Positions 54,171 to 64,000 of a stretch of 64,000 nt of DNA are shown here, piece by piece. Numbering within the stretch: position 1 is the first letter of the stretch; each line of letters starts with the position of its first letter. The notes below the pieces were generated by a model. It was not told the origin of the DNA, made no database searches, and saw only the letters and a list, made by a program, of their open reading frames with translations. Origin of the DNA: Azolla caroliniana (Eukaryota > Polypodiophyta); NCBI GenBank assembly GCA_043228905.1, contig JBHGNT010000003.1, positions 9,920,001 to 9,984,000 of the forward strand, given 5' to 3'. The translations under genes were made by a program, and so were the position numbers.

Positions 54171-57100
54171 ATGAAGAAACAATACCGACAAGTGGAGGAT
54201 AAGTTACGGTCGGCATCAATAATAAAAGAAGACGAAGAAATCGTGGGAGTGATCGAGGAAGTGTTCTATGGGAATACACTACAACGGCTTGAAGAGCTTG
54301 CGGAAGATAAAAGCCAAGGGAACCGGGTAGTCCCGGTGGAATCGGTCGAGATGTACGAGATCGTTGCGAAAATGGGGCCGGATGCGCTCCGCAAAGAAGA
54401 AGCAATGGTAAGTACGAAATACAAGACCGTGGAGAAGAAGGTAAAACCGGCCGCGGGACCACTACCCGCCGATAGCGAACAAAAGAGGAAAGAAGTCTCG
54501 GGAGATCCGACACTTCGGAAGACCGTGGATATCGGACATGCCTTCACAGATGAGACCCGGAAGAAACTTCGGATCGGTGGAGGTGGGTTCCTCTTACAAG
54601 AAGAAGAAAAACGGTTTCGAGAGATGTTGGAGCAACACGGCAAAGCATTCGCGTTCACATCGAGGGAGATCGGATGCATTGATCCAAAGATAGTGGAGCC
54701 GATGGTGATTTTCACGATTGATCATGTACCGTGGAACCTGAAGCCGATTCCGGTGCCACGGGCGCATATTCCGAAAGTCATCGACTTGCTCAAGGAGAAG
54801 GTGGCGATGGGGATTCTAGAGCCATCAAGTGCTCCGTACTCAAATCGATGGTTTACGGTTCCGAAGAAGAATGGGTCACTCCGATTCATCCAAGACTTGC
54901 AACCGGTGAACAAGGTCACGATCCGGAACTCGGGAGTCGGTCCGATAGTGGACGAATTCGCGGAAGCTTTTGCCGGACGTGCGATATACTCCATCGGGGA
55001 CCTATACTCGGGGTATGACCAATTCCAACTAGCCGTGGAGAGCCGAGACATCACTACCATGCGGACACCGATAGGACTAGTTCGAATGTGCACACTACCA
55101 CAAGGAGCGACAAACTCGGTTGCACATATGATGAACGCGATGAACAAGGTGCTTCGAGATTGCATCCCGGAGATAACGATGCCGTTTCTAGATGACATTC
55201 CGATGAAAGGATGCGCGGTGGAAGAAAAAGATGAGACTATGGATGATCGGGGATGCCGAAAGTTCGTGGTCGACCATATTCATGATTGCGAGAAAGTGTT
55301 GCGAAAGCTAGAAGATGTGCACCTAACACTTTCCGGGGAGAAATCGGCATTCGGGCAAGAAGAAATATTGGTGGTCGGACATCTATGTGGACCCTACGGC
55401 CGAAGACCGTCACCAACAAAGATCGATGCGATTCAAGCTATGAAGGAAGTATGTGAGTCAACGTCGGAAGTCCGAAGGTTTCTAGGTGCGTGTGCATTCT
55501 ATCACATATGGATTCCGCACTATGCACATATAGCGGACCCGCTCTATCACTTGTTGCGGAAAGGTAAGAAATTCGAGTGGAAACCGGAACACACTAAAGC
55601 CATGAGGAAGCTCAAGAAGACACTATGGAGGGCGGAATCACTTAAGAAGCCAAGCTACGAGCGGCCAATCATAGTAACGGTTGATACAAGTCCAACCGGT
55701 ATTGGGTGGGTCATCAATCAAGCCGACTCGGATGGTTCGCGGTATCCGATCCGATTTGGAGCAAAGGTCCTCAACGAAAGGCAACGCGGATATGCACAAG
55801 TCAAAAGAGAATTGTGGGGAGTCGTGTCGGCGATAAAATCGGATCGGGATTATTTGATCGGAGCTGAAGTGGTGATCGAGACGGATTGTCTTCCGATACT
55901 CGGGATGATGCGGTGTTGTACGATACCGGATGTGGCTATGCTAAGGTGGATTGCATATGTCAAGTCACTTAATCCGGAGGTTCGACACATCTCGGGGAAG
56001 GACAACGCGGTAGCGGACATGTTATCGAGGGCGCGGTTTGAAGACGACATAACCGAATCAGATAATGAAGAAGTTTCTGAAGACTACTTCACGTCAGAAC
56101 ACATATGCCGAGTGAACGTGATCCGAGAATTCCGGGAAGAAGAATACGAGGGGGAAACCTTGATGATCGGGAAGATGCTACAAGAGGTCGAGGATTCATC
56201 CAATGATAAAGAAAGGAGAGCCGAGATCCGAAGGAAGAAGAGGCAAGTCCAAAAGTTCTTCTTGGAAAACGGTTTAATATGGAGGACGCCGAAAAGACCG
56301 GATGGGATACCACTTCGAGTAGTCGGGACGAAAGAGCAACGAAACCGGATAATGTCCGAGTTCCACGAATCCGATTGGGCTGGACATCGAGGAACATGGG
56401 CAACTTTTGTGAAAATCAAGCAAAGGTATTGGTGGAAGAACATGTATAAAGATGTCGCGGAGTTCACAGAAAGCTGCGAGAAATGCCAAGTCTACTCCGG
56501 GGTCCGACACCGAGATGAGCTGCATCCAACATTCTCACCGACAATCAACTTCAAGTGGATGGTCGACATTGTAGCTATGCCGACCGGGATTGGACAAAAG
56601 AAATACTTGGTGTTAGCTCGAGAAGATCTCACAAACCAAGTTGAAGGTCGAGCGCTTCGGAGGAAAACGTGTGCCGCGGTGTGCCAATTTCTTTTGGAAG
56701 AAGTGTTTTGTAGGTACGGCTGCGTAGGACAAGTGATTGCGGACCGGGGAGAACTCGACTCGGACAAAGCTAGGGGATTCTTCGCCAAACATGGAGTTCG
56801 GTTAACGTTGACAACGGCCTACAATCCGGAGGCCAACGGGAAGATCGAACGAGGACATAGTCCGATCGTGAAAGCACTTGCGAAGGCATGCGACGGAAGG
56901 GTGAAGGATTGGCCACAAATGCTTCCGTATGCACTATGGGCGGATCGGACGACGCATAGCTCCGTGACCGGTTACATGCCGGCAGAACTCATGACCGGAC
57001 AAGCACCGGTAATGCCAACGGAAACCGCAATCGCGACATGGACAATACTACCGTGGAAGGAAGAGATGAGCCGGGAAGAACTACTAGCGGTCCGGATACG

Positions 57101-57638
57101 ACAACTGGAGGGAAGACCGAAAGATGTAGCGGAAGCGTCACGCCGACAACAAGAAGCACGGTTCCGGAACAAAAGCCGGTTCGACACAAAGCACCGACTA
57201 CGACCGAGGAGGATTGAAGAAGGAGATTGGGTGATCGTCTATGATAGTAGCTTGGACCATCAACATACAACGATGCGGAAATTCGCGAAAAGGTGGTTCG
57301 GGCCGTACGAGGTTCGGAAGGTCTTCGACAACGGGACGTACCGACTGTCCGAGTTGGATGGAACAATACTACGAGTGCCTATAGCCGGGAAGCGGGTGAA
57401 GATTTTCAAGAAGCGGACCGACGACAAACCTTATGTGATCCAAGTCGAGGCCGACAACGAGGAGCAATCGGACGAAGACCACAATGATGCGGGAAGCGAA
57501 GAAAGTGGATTACAACTCATAGTCGACATAAGGGGAGAATCGGAGGAAGCTTCGGATGAAGACGGATACGAAGAATCAAGAACTTCGGCACATACCGGAG
57601 GATGTGCGGGTTTGGAGGGGGCGAGTGTCGTAGTGTAG
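54171..57638 (+). CDS. Gypsy Pol (RT, RNase H, integrase), 1155 residues from the first ATG
   Basis: Reverse transcriptase covers about 190-420 (NRWFTVPKKNGSLRFIQDLQ, LYSGYDQFQLAVESRD, LPQGATNSVAHMMNAMNKVL, FLDDIPMKG with the catalytic Asp pair at 341-342). RNase H has VTVDTSPTGIGW (Asp505). Integrase has its zinc part (His732 ... Cys769, SCEKCQ) and catalytic Asp799, Asp858 and Glu893 (ANGKIERGH). The C-terminus is acidic, without a chromodomain. The frame ends 13 bases inside the 3' LTR. It is open back to 53913, overlapping gag by about 124 nt, so expression as a Gag-Pol fusion by -1 shifting is possible; initiation at ATG 54171 is the alternative. Confidence 0.9.
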   Translation: MKKQYRQVEDKLRSASIIKEDEEIVGVIEEVFYGNTLQRLEELAEDKSQGNRVVPVESVEMYEIVAKMGPDALRKEEAMVSTKYKTVEKKVKPAAGPLPADSEQKRKEVSGDPTLRKTVDIGHAFTDETRKKLRIGGGGFLLQEEEKRFREMLEQHGKAFAFTSREIGCIDPKIVEPMVIFTIDHVPWNLKPIPVPRAHIPKVIDLLKEKVAMGILEPSSAPYSNRWFTVPKKNGSLRFIQDLQPVNKVTIRNSGVGPIVDEFAEAFAGRAIYSIGDLYSGYDQFQLAVESRDITTMRTPIGLVRMCTLPQGATNSVAHMMNAMNKVLRDCIPEITMPFLDDIPMKGCAVEEKDETMDDRGCRKFVVDHIHDCEKVLRKLEDVHLTLSGEKSAFGQEEILVVGHLCGPYGRRPSPTKIDAIQAMKEVCESTSEVRRFLGACAFYHIWIPHYAHIADPLYHLLRKGKKFEWKPEHTKAMRKLKKTLWRAESLKKPSYERPIIVTVDTSPTGIGWVINQADSDGSRYPIRFGAKVLNERQRGYAQVKRELWGVVSAIKSDRDYLIGAEVVIETDCLPILGMMRCCTIPDVAMLRWIAYVKSLNPEVRHISGKDNAVADMLSRARFEDDITESDNEEVSEDYFTSEHICRVNVIREFREEEYEGETLMIGKMLQEVEDSSNDKERRAEIRRKKRQVQKFFLENGLIWRTPKRPDGIPLRVVGTKEQRNRIMSEFHESDWAGHRGTWATFVKIKQRYWWKNMYKDVAEFTESCEKCQVYSGVRHRDELHPTFSPTINFKWMVDIVAMPTGIGQKKYLVLAREDLTNQVEGRALRRKTCAAVCQFLLEEVFCRYGCVGQVIADRGELDSDKARGFFAKHGVRLTLTTAYNPEANGKIERGHSPIVKALAKACDGRVKDWPQMLPYALWADRTTHSSVTGYMPAELMTGQAPVMPTETAIATWTILPWKEEMSREELLAVRIRQLEGRPKDVAEASRRQQEARFRNKSRFDTKHRLRPRRIEEGDWVIVYDSSLDHQHTTMRKFAKRWFGPYEVRKVFDNGTYRLSELDGTILRVPIAGKRVKIFKKRTDDKPYVIQVEADNEEQSDEDHNDAGSEESGLQLIVDIRGESEEASDEDGYEESRTSAHTGGCAGLEGASVVV

Positions 57639-58514
57639 GTTGCACACTATGTGGAAATTATATTTTTGTCCCTCCGGATAGAGAATGGAGTGCTCGGTGA
57701 GAACCGGAAGAAAACGGCATACCGGCAAGGAGGGAAAACGGCATACCGGCAAGAAGGAAGAAAACGGCATACCGGCAAGGAGGGAAAACGGCATACCGGC
57801 AAGGAGGAAAAAACGGCATACCGGCAAGGAAGAAAACGGCATACCGGCAAGGAAGAGCCGGATAAAGAGACATAAATGTAAAAAGAAAGGAAATACTCAC
57901 TACTGCGCAGGGCGTGATTCGAACTCTGCACCTCCACGTTGACAAACCCCAACCTTACCATTACATTAACTTATCTTAAGTGTTTTAAATATAGATTTAA
58001 TACGTATAAGACCTTTATTTATGCATACCTTTATTAAAAGGTAAATCGTGTATTTTTTTAATATATGAAAAAGAAAAACGCGAGACACTAAAAATAACTC
58101 ATGCACATCTAGCGTGCATGAGCCCTATACTTAGGAAATAAAAAAGCATCACATGCACATTTAGTGGACATGAACACTAAAAAAAAAAAAAAAAAAAAAA
58201 GCATGAAGCCATGCTTAGCTCTTCCTTCCTTATATAAGGAGGAGAGAAATATGTAAAGGGTTGTTGATTATTTGGATTAAGTATTAATTAATACAAAAAT
58301 TATTCGTGGGATTCACGATTTATACGTCTACTTCTCTCTTAACACCCTAAGTACCAATTAATATAGTATACTCGTGTGATTCACGAGTTTCTTATCTTTC
58401 TCTTCGTTATTTATTCATAATTAATCTCTATCTCACGAGCTTCTTTCTCCTAGTCCAAGACCTCTGTGGTTCCCACCCGACTCACGCAACGATCCGGAGC
58501 CGAAAGGCACGACA
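57626..58514 (+). repeat. 3' LTR of the intact Gypsy
   Basis: It follows the purine tract gtttggagggggcgag and is 889 bp like the 5' LTR. The 22-base A run lies at the same offset (553) in both, and I found no difference by eye. Confidence 0.92.
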
Positions 58515-59283
58515 GCGTCAAAAGCTTGACCCGAAGTCGAAGAAATTTATCCTCGTAGGATACTCACTGGAGCAAAAGGGGTACAAATGCTACAACCCCT
58601 CAACTCGAAAATCTCGAGTAACTCGAGACGTCGTTTTTGACGAATCTGCATCTTGGTACGCACCAGAGACAACTTTGACTCCGATTCCACTCGACTCGGA
58701 ATACGCTGAACAAGAGCGAGAAGGTGGAGATCGCCTTTAAGACATGTTCGAAGATAGCCCGATTACCACAAGGCTAAGTGGGCCCAAGAGCCCCCGAGCG
58801 ATCAAAGCACATCACAGCCTAGCTCGAAGATGGACAAAGGCAAGGCGAAAATGTCGGAATACGAAGACGATCGCTTCGACGACGATAAGTCAACTCACTC
58901 ACTCGACAGTGAGTTCGGTGGCTTCGATGTACTAATCGGAGCTAAGAAAGCCAGGCTCATCTCTGCAAATGACAAGCTCCACCGCGTGAAAAGAATCCGG
59001 TCAACCAATTCGGCCACAACAACTACATGGCATATCACTATGCCTTTATGATGAAGGCGGCGACAGTACACGAGACGGAAACATTTTCCGAAGCAGCCAA
59101 GGATCCGCAATGGATCGAAGCCATGAACGAGGAGATGCAGGCACTATGCAAGAACAAGACGTGAGATCTCGTTCCCACCTCACCACACAAAAAGGCGATC
59201 GGATGCAAATGGATTTACAAAGTGAAGTACAACGTCGACGGTTCCGTCAACCACTACAAAGCGTGACTCGTAGCGAAAGGCTA
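58515..59283 (+). pseudogene. Rest of family A Copia: integrase tail to early RT
   Basis: It continues QKLDPKSKKFILVGYSLEQK and SRVTRDVVFDESASWYAPE to a stop at 58738. Then come shifted frames with MSEYEDDRFDDDKSTHSL and EAMNEEMQALCKNKT, stop, and IGCKWIYKVKYNVDG, stop, LVAKGY. The break at 59283 falls inside the RT block that reads KGYAQTHGVDYEE in the copy at 9460. No RT active site remains. Confidence 0.8.
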
Positions 59284-59690
59284 CGTGTTGTTGGGGTAGT
59301 TGTGGTTCGTGCGGCGAAGTCGCAGGGACTAAGGTTAAAGGGAGTTGACGAAACTTTTATAAGGCTTTGCGCATAAATGTTAGGAAGATTAAGGATAAGA
59401 AGAATAAGAGTTTAAAGTAATGTATGAGAGAGAGATGAGCGTAGATAGAAGATAGAGAGAATGTATGATTTAAGAAGAAAGAGAATAAGATATGAACATG
59501 ATTTATATTAAGAGAACAAGTTTTTACCAACATTACAATGCTTTATAAATAGACGAACCCTTTCTCGACCGACTCTTCATTTGAACCCTTGACTCGAACT
59601 TGGAAACACGAGCCTCTTCACCAACAAACTAACTTGTTTATTTCATTAATTATGTTCTAACTTTCTCTTGATTCCTTGCTTGATTACCCT
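59284..59690 (-). repeat. LTR fragment, minus orientation
   Basis: On the minus strand, a TATA-like tatttataaagc (near 59550) is followed by a leader-like CT-rich stretch and the end ctaccccaacaaca at 59284, similar in type to the AACAACA end of the Gypsy LTR at 9005. It cuts the Copia exactly at 59284. The start is not visible; the value 59690 is a guess. Confidence 0.4.
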
Positions 59691-59807
59691 AGTTTCCCCT
59701 TGATTCATCCCTTAATTCCTTGCCTCTCTTTATATAAGTGTTGCCATGCATATGGTAATGTATGGGAGCATGGCATGCATGCAATGCATGAGTTACATGT
59801 AATGCAG

Positions 59808-59892
59808 AGTATAGAGTTGCTTCGGAATGAATTGAAAGGGAAAGATATAGTTGAATTAATCGCGTCAGGGGAAGGAGAAGCTTGCATTAGTT
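59808..59892 (+). pseudogene. Isolated exon of a 60S acidic ribosomal P2-like gene
   Basis: After an acceptor-like tgtaatgcag the frame reads SIELLRNELKGKDIVELIAS. This matches the well-known P2 core (RIELLLSEVKGKDITELIASG). It should continue REKLASV; here a small insertion shifts the frame, and KEKLA appears in the next one. No N-terminal exon (MKVVAAYLLAVLGG type) or acidic C-terminus is seen nearby, so this is most likely a pseudogene piece. A remote chance remains that it is a real exon with other exons unrecognised. Confidence 0.45.
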
Positions 59893-61148
59893 GTGTTAAT
59901 TTTAACTCTTTGCCTATTATAGGTCTGTTGTTGTGTTACCACATGCTTAATTAACTGTTTTGCTTTTTTGCTTTCCAGGTCTATTATTCTATCAGAGCTG
60001 GTTGGATTATTTAGAACATCTATTCCTCATTATGCATTGTTTTTACCCCTCCCCCAGAAATCGTTTTGCTTTGTGATAAAAAAAAGTGCTCAATTTGTCT
60101 TCATGCCTCTCAATTGTGGAAGCTTCTATGCTCTTTTGCATTTGAAGTCTCATAAATTCTACCAAGAGTGGAATTAAGGTCAGTCTTGTTCCATTCTCCT
60201 ATTAAAAGTGTTACTGTTTAACTCTTTTCTTTTTCTTGGGTTCAACATTTTATTATTTTCATTTCTGGTTTGAACATTTGTATCTCTTTATTGTTCTTTT
60301 GATTTGTGTTTTATGTCTTTCAATCATGTGGCTCAGATTTGAAGCCAATTGTTTTTGCTCTTTAAGATGTTTTATCCATTCTGCCAGTCTCATTCCTGTA
60401 CTTTTTGATTTGATGGAATAAAACCCAGTTTTTTTTCTATCTTCCAAGATGTGATCTAAGTTTTCCTGTTTTCCCATTCAGTGTCCAGGGTTTGGAGTTA
60501 TTCTGTTTGCATATTTTTCGTGATCAATCTCATGGAAGCATTCTCCAAAGAAAAGAAGGAAAACCAAGGTACTACTACCCTTTCTAACATAAGAATCAGT
60601 AAGGTATGTATGATGTATGATGTGATGATGTGATGATGAATTTAGTATAGCCAACCAGGGATTTGAATACCATTAGGAGTAAACAAAATCCTCGCTTTTA
60701 GATTCGTAGCGAAATTCGATGGGCGATGTTTTATGTTGCTTATGATGTGTTGATGTACACAGCCTATTGTGGTGTAAAGACCTGCTATAGGTAACCATTG
60801 AATATGACCATGAGAGCCCTATTCGAAACCATTCGAATGTCCTAGGACAGGTTTTACATTCAGGCGAATTTTAAGACAACTTGTTTAAATTAGTGCCCAA
60901 TCTATGTTTTTTTTTTATATATAGAATGTTCATAGTGTAAGGATATTTACATTTGTGGCAAGAGAAATGGTATAAATGTAGTACATGTGTGAATGTTCAT
61001 CATTGTAAAGCTTTTTATGTGTGAATTTATGTATATAAAACAATGGTCAAATTCAGTTGCATTTGGTTAAAAGTCGTATTGTCAATTGTAAATGAATAAT
61101 GTTAAAGAGATGGCACCAATTATTATTAACCTATGTATCGTGCCTTTT
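59893..61148. other. Intergenic, nothing certain
   Basis: AT-rich. A short ATG stretch at 60532 (MEAFSKEKKENQ, then a donor-like gtactac) might be an exon, but there is no support. T- and A-runs occur at 60430 and 60908. Confidence 0.45.
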
Positions 61149-63924
61149 CTACATTATATTGCAACCTTCCTTCTTTAGCATATTATGGCATAACTTCTCT
61201 CCCATTTGAAGAGACTTTATGCCGGTCGCTAGAAGTTGCATCGCAGCAGCATTATCAAAAAGGTCTTTTTCTTCTGAAGAGCTTTCTATTAATGGCATTG
61301 GAAACATGATTCCATTACGAATCTTGATATTACACGAGTCGCAGGATTTTGAGCCATGTTTATATTCTACCTCCTGCATAAAACATTTGTGTCATGATTT
61401 GGCATTATTGTAGTTTTAATTGAATATTTCCATCACAAAACAATTTGATCTTTACATACATACAAAGAGAAATATTGTTAACATTTGATTGGAAGTTCAA
61501 TTCAATCACAAGCAATATGGAAGATAAGTTATTACTGTATAATACCTCAAGTAATGTCTTGATATCAACACCTTGTTTTTTTTGGCCTCCACAACGACCA
61601 CAAAATCTCGTGTTTTCAAGCCACTGAGACGGCCTTGCACTACAAGTTTGTCCCTTGAAAAACACGTTACATCTTGAACATTGCCAACAGAGACACCATT
61701 CACAAATAAAAGAATCAGCTTTAATTGTGTCTTTTATTAAGTGGGTTCCATCTTTAAGGAGATAGCTAGGGCTATCCTTGCAATGGGATTCTCCGCATAC
61801 CCGACACACAACTTGTTCCTACAATCATGTGTGAAAAAGGAATAGAAATCTTAAAATCTTTTTTTATTTTGTTTAAGTAACATGATTCACAAATAATGTG
61901 ATACTCTATTGAGTTATTTATTGATGCAAATTGATTTTTAATGGTAAAATGATAGCATGTAGAGAGTAGTCACCCCTAAACAATATTAATTTTCTAATGA
62001 TGTTAAACTGCGTTATTTTGATCCCTATCTCGTTTAGTTATTTTTGGCAAATTTCTTTTGCACTATCCCTAGATTTGTATATAATGAGTATAGAAAATGC
62101 GGCACTTCACTGCATTGCCAAAATACTTCATTGCAATTGTGGTGAATTGAAGGAAAATAAATGTCAACACCAATCTAGTCAATGATCACAATTATTTTTA
62201 CAACTACGAAGACCCAAAGACCCAATAAGGGTAGACCATTGAAAGGTGAGAGGTTTTTGTGCAATATGAAGACCCACTTTGTAGGAGAGTTTTTACCCCA
62301 TTTGAGTGGAAAAGTATTTGCAATATGGATACACAAGTAAAAGCCATAGTGGAACACCTAGCAATGTAGTTAAAATCCTATGATAAACATACTTCTACCC
62401 AAACATTTATCACTTTGGATACATCTTACTTTAGAGCATGTGGTGCACATGGTAGCAGTGTTGGAGGATTGACGTATTATAAACATGTGAAAGGCTTTCA
62501 CTAACACAAAGGCCATGTTCCAATTACACAGGTCATATCATATTTGGTGGAGTTTGTAAATGATGGTCCTTAGATTGTTAGTTTTAAGCTAAGCACTTAT
62601 TAACCTTGTGAAAAATATGGGCACGATAGGGCATACATGGTGACTACATATGGAACTCTACCCCCTCCACAACTAGTTTCAATAAGGGGTGTGGATACTT
62701 TTATGAGTTCAAGACCGATGCTAGGCTCATTAATATATCAACATGAAGCTAGCATCATGTAGACCCCCAATTGTCATTTGTGTGATAAAAATTAGGAGGG
62801 GTGGTAAGAGTCTATTAGACCATTCCACAACTTTCTTTATACACTCGATAACGGACGTAGGACGTAAACAAGTGAACGATAAATCCAAGTGTAGATCTAT
62901 CTAGGAACTTGTTCTATGAGAAAATTCGCGTGGGTAACTAATGACCAAAAACACTGTGAGTATGAATAGAAATCGGCGATGGTTCGGTCTAAGATTAACT
63001 GGTTTGGTCTTGTCCAAACCAAACCGGTTAAGCCTAAACCGGTTTAGGAGTTTCCAAACTTGAACCTAACCGGTTTGGACAAACCATGTAAGCCTAAACC
63101 GGTTTACCCAAGCCAATTAAGCCTTAACCAACTTGGAAACCGGTTTGACCCAATTCGGTTTGGTTCAACTTGAGCCATCCCAAACCGAGATCAAACCGGT
63201 TAAGGAAACTCAAGCCTAAACCGAACTGCAAAACTGTCTAGAGCGGTTTAACGGTTCAGTTTAGGTTTGAGTCGAGTCGTTGCCGAGTCCTAGGTATGAA
63301 GAGGGGAAATTAGAGGAGAGAAAGAAAGGTGGCATTTACCTTTGGGATGGAGGGTGTTTTGTTGAAGGTGGAATGGTGCATCATGAGGTTGTACATTTGG
63401 TACTCGTCGAGGAAGGTTTCATGGGGGTGCCGAAACGCCTTGGCGAAGAAGCAATCCTGGCACAAGTCGAACGTGGCGGGCGTCGAGGGTGAGCGTTGTT
63501 GCCAACAGGTGGTACAAGTGAAGCCGATCTTAAGGATACAAGTACCGCAATTGCGGCACGCGCGCCCCCCGCGGATGGCAAGAAGGTAAAAGAGGGTGAT
63601 ACATTCATGGAAGTTTAGGGTTCCATTGCCATCGGAGTCGAGCGCATGCATGAGCATCTCAGCAGGGGTAGAAGCTTGTGCTAGTCGCTTGTAAGCTTGG
63701 GAGGCTTTAAGTTCATCAAGCGAGATGTTGCCATTGCCATCGCGGTCCATGGATCGGAACGTCTCGGAGGCTTGTGCTTGGAAGACGGGGGGTTGGGATG
63801 AGTACCATGCGAGCGCGAGCATGGTCGCTTCCTCGATGAACCTCACGTTTAAGGTGTTGATGGGGCCAAAGGCATGTGAGAAGCCCGCCCCAAGGCCAGG
63901 TACCATAGCGGATCGGGCCGACAT
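61149..63924 (-). CDS. EF-hand and ZZ-like zinc-finger protein with Cys-rich C-terminal exons
   Basis: Exons complement(63340-63924), complement(61546-61818) and complement(61149-61373) all join in phase 0 with GT-AG borders, giving 360 residues. Exon 1 (195 residues) has two EF-hands, DRDGNGNISLDE (60-71) and DSDGNGTLNFHE (96-107), which should bind calcium. A ZZ-like finger follows (CRNCGTC, CTTC, LCQDC at 155-158, then HPHETFLD). Exon 1 alone resembles a known plant EF-hand/zinc-finger family. Exons 2 and 3 add more Cys pairs (VCRVCGESHC, ICEWCLCWQCSRC, FCGRCGGQKK, SCDSCNIKI) that I do not recognise. The link of exons 2-3 to exon 1 across a 1.5-kb intron is inferred from phase and strand; they could be a separate gene. 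Confidence 0.6.
62970..63260. repeat. AAACCGGTTT motif cluster in the first intron
   Basis: More than ten copies of aaccggttt or close variants (taagcctaaaccggtttagg, taagcctaaaccggtttacc) lie within 290 bp, about 80 bp from the exon 1 donor at 63339. Both orientations are mixed because the core is palindromic (AACCGGTT). It resembles the GGTTCGGTTT clusters near 29600 and 30400. Confidence 0.65.
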
Positions 63925-64000
63925 ACCTGGCTAGGGACGGCGCTAAGTGGAAGCACACACGCACACACAAAGACACAAAGACAAGGCACAGAGAGTGAGG

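Larger units (their letters stand above)
51070..58514 (+). mobile_element. Complete young Gypsy element (7.4 kb)
   Basis: Two 889-bp LTRs that appear identical by eye, including a 22-base A run and a repeat array, flank a primer site, a gag-protease frame and a pol frame. The 4-bp flanks GCGT lie on both sides, and the host Copia integrase reads through when one copy is removed. All expected catalytic motifs are present, so the element is very recent and may be autonomous. No chromodomain or envelope-like gene is seen. Confidence 0.93.
48813..59283 (+). mobile_element. Copia family A, third copy, split by a Gypsy and 3'-truncated
   Basis: 5' LTR 48813-49237, primer site tggtatcagagc (49238-49249), gag with an internal deletion, protease and integrase to 51069. 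The Gypsy element then occupies 51070-58514. Integrase resumes at 58515 exactly in register (GAAAAGCGT/CAAAAGCTTGACC), so the insertion can be undone on paper with GCGT as a 4-bp duplication. The Copia then decays through the integrase-RT linker and ends in early reverse transcriptase at 59283, where an LTR in minus orientation begins. Confidence 0.9.

Overview
The window is nuclear DNA of a land plant, most likely a fern. Spliced genes with GT-AG introns, an AP-5 mu adaptor gene and two PLS-type pentatricopeptide-repeat (PPR) genes point to a plant. The repeat style of the PPR proteins (blocks reading GNALVDMYAKCG and SPDAVTFxxILKACG) resembles the fern proteins I know. The species is an inference. 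Most of the sequence is nested LTR retrotransposons; at least five host genes or gene pieces lie between them.

Layout. 1-600: an LTR scrap, two hairpins and a tRNA-like block. 600-4239 (minus): the 5' half of a rearranged Copia element (family A). 4240-7302: remnants of one or two DNA-transposon-like genes, with an array of 25-bp palindromes. 7303-9005: a Gypsy tail and LTR. 9006-11385: the 3' half of a family A Copia. 11386-11600: a helix-turn-helix gene scrap. 11601-17060: the end of another Copia, split by a young non-autonomous Gypsy element (11801-16570) that keeps a gag stub and long repetitive reading frames but no pol. 17634-22978: a complete, probably very recent Copia with identical-looking LTRs, a 5-bp target duplication and one uninterrupted polyprotein. 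23908-29408: two convergent PPR genes. 30470-34510: decayed LINE and a small Copia deletion derivative. 35020-40622 (minus): a complete seven-exon AP-5 mu gene. 41585-45910: decayed Copia. 46000-48800: intergenic with LINE and LTR scraps and microsatellites. 48813-59283: a family A Copia split by a complete young Gypsy element (51070-58514). 59284-60600: an LTR scrap and a ribosomal P2-like exon. 61149-63924 (minus): a gene with EF-hands, a ZZ-like zinc finger and further Cys-rich exons.

The most interesting host finding is that both PPR genes, once the small first intron is recognised, encode an N-terminal motif resembling the PDF motif of plant organellar single-stranded-DNA-binding (OSB) proteins, spliced in phase to the PPR tract. 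This suggests a nucleic-acid-binding fusion for organelles. The mobile elements tell a layered story. The two youngest Gypsy insertions and the intact Copia have (near-)identical LTRs, whereas their hosts are broken older copies. The non-autonomous Gypsy shares its gag start, primer-binding site and LTR ends with the intact Gypsy, so it could be mobilised in trans by a relative.

All coordinates, exon joins and motif calls were read by eye. Family names rest on recognised motifs, not on searches.
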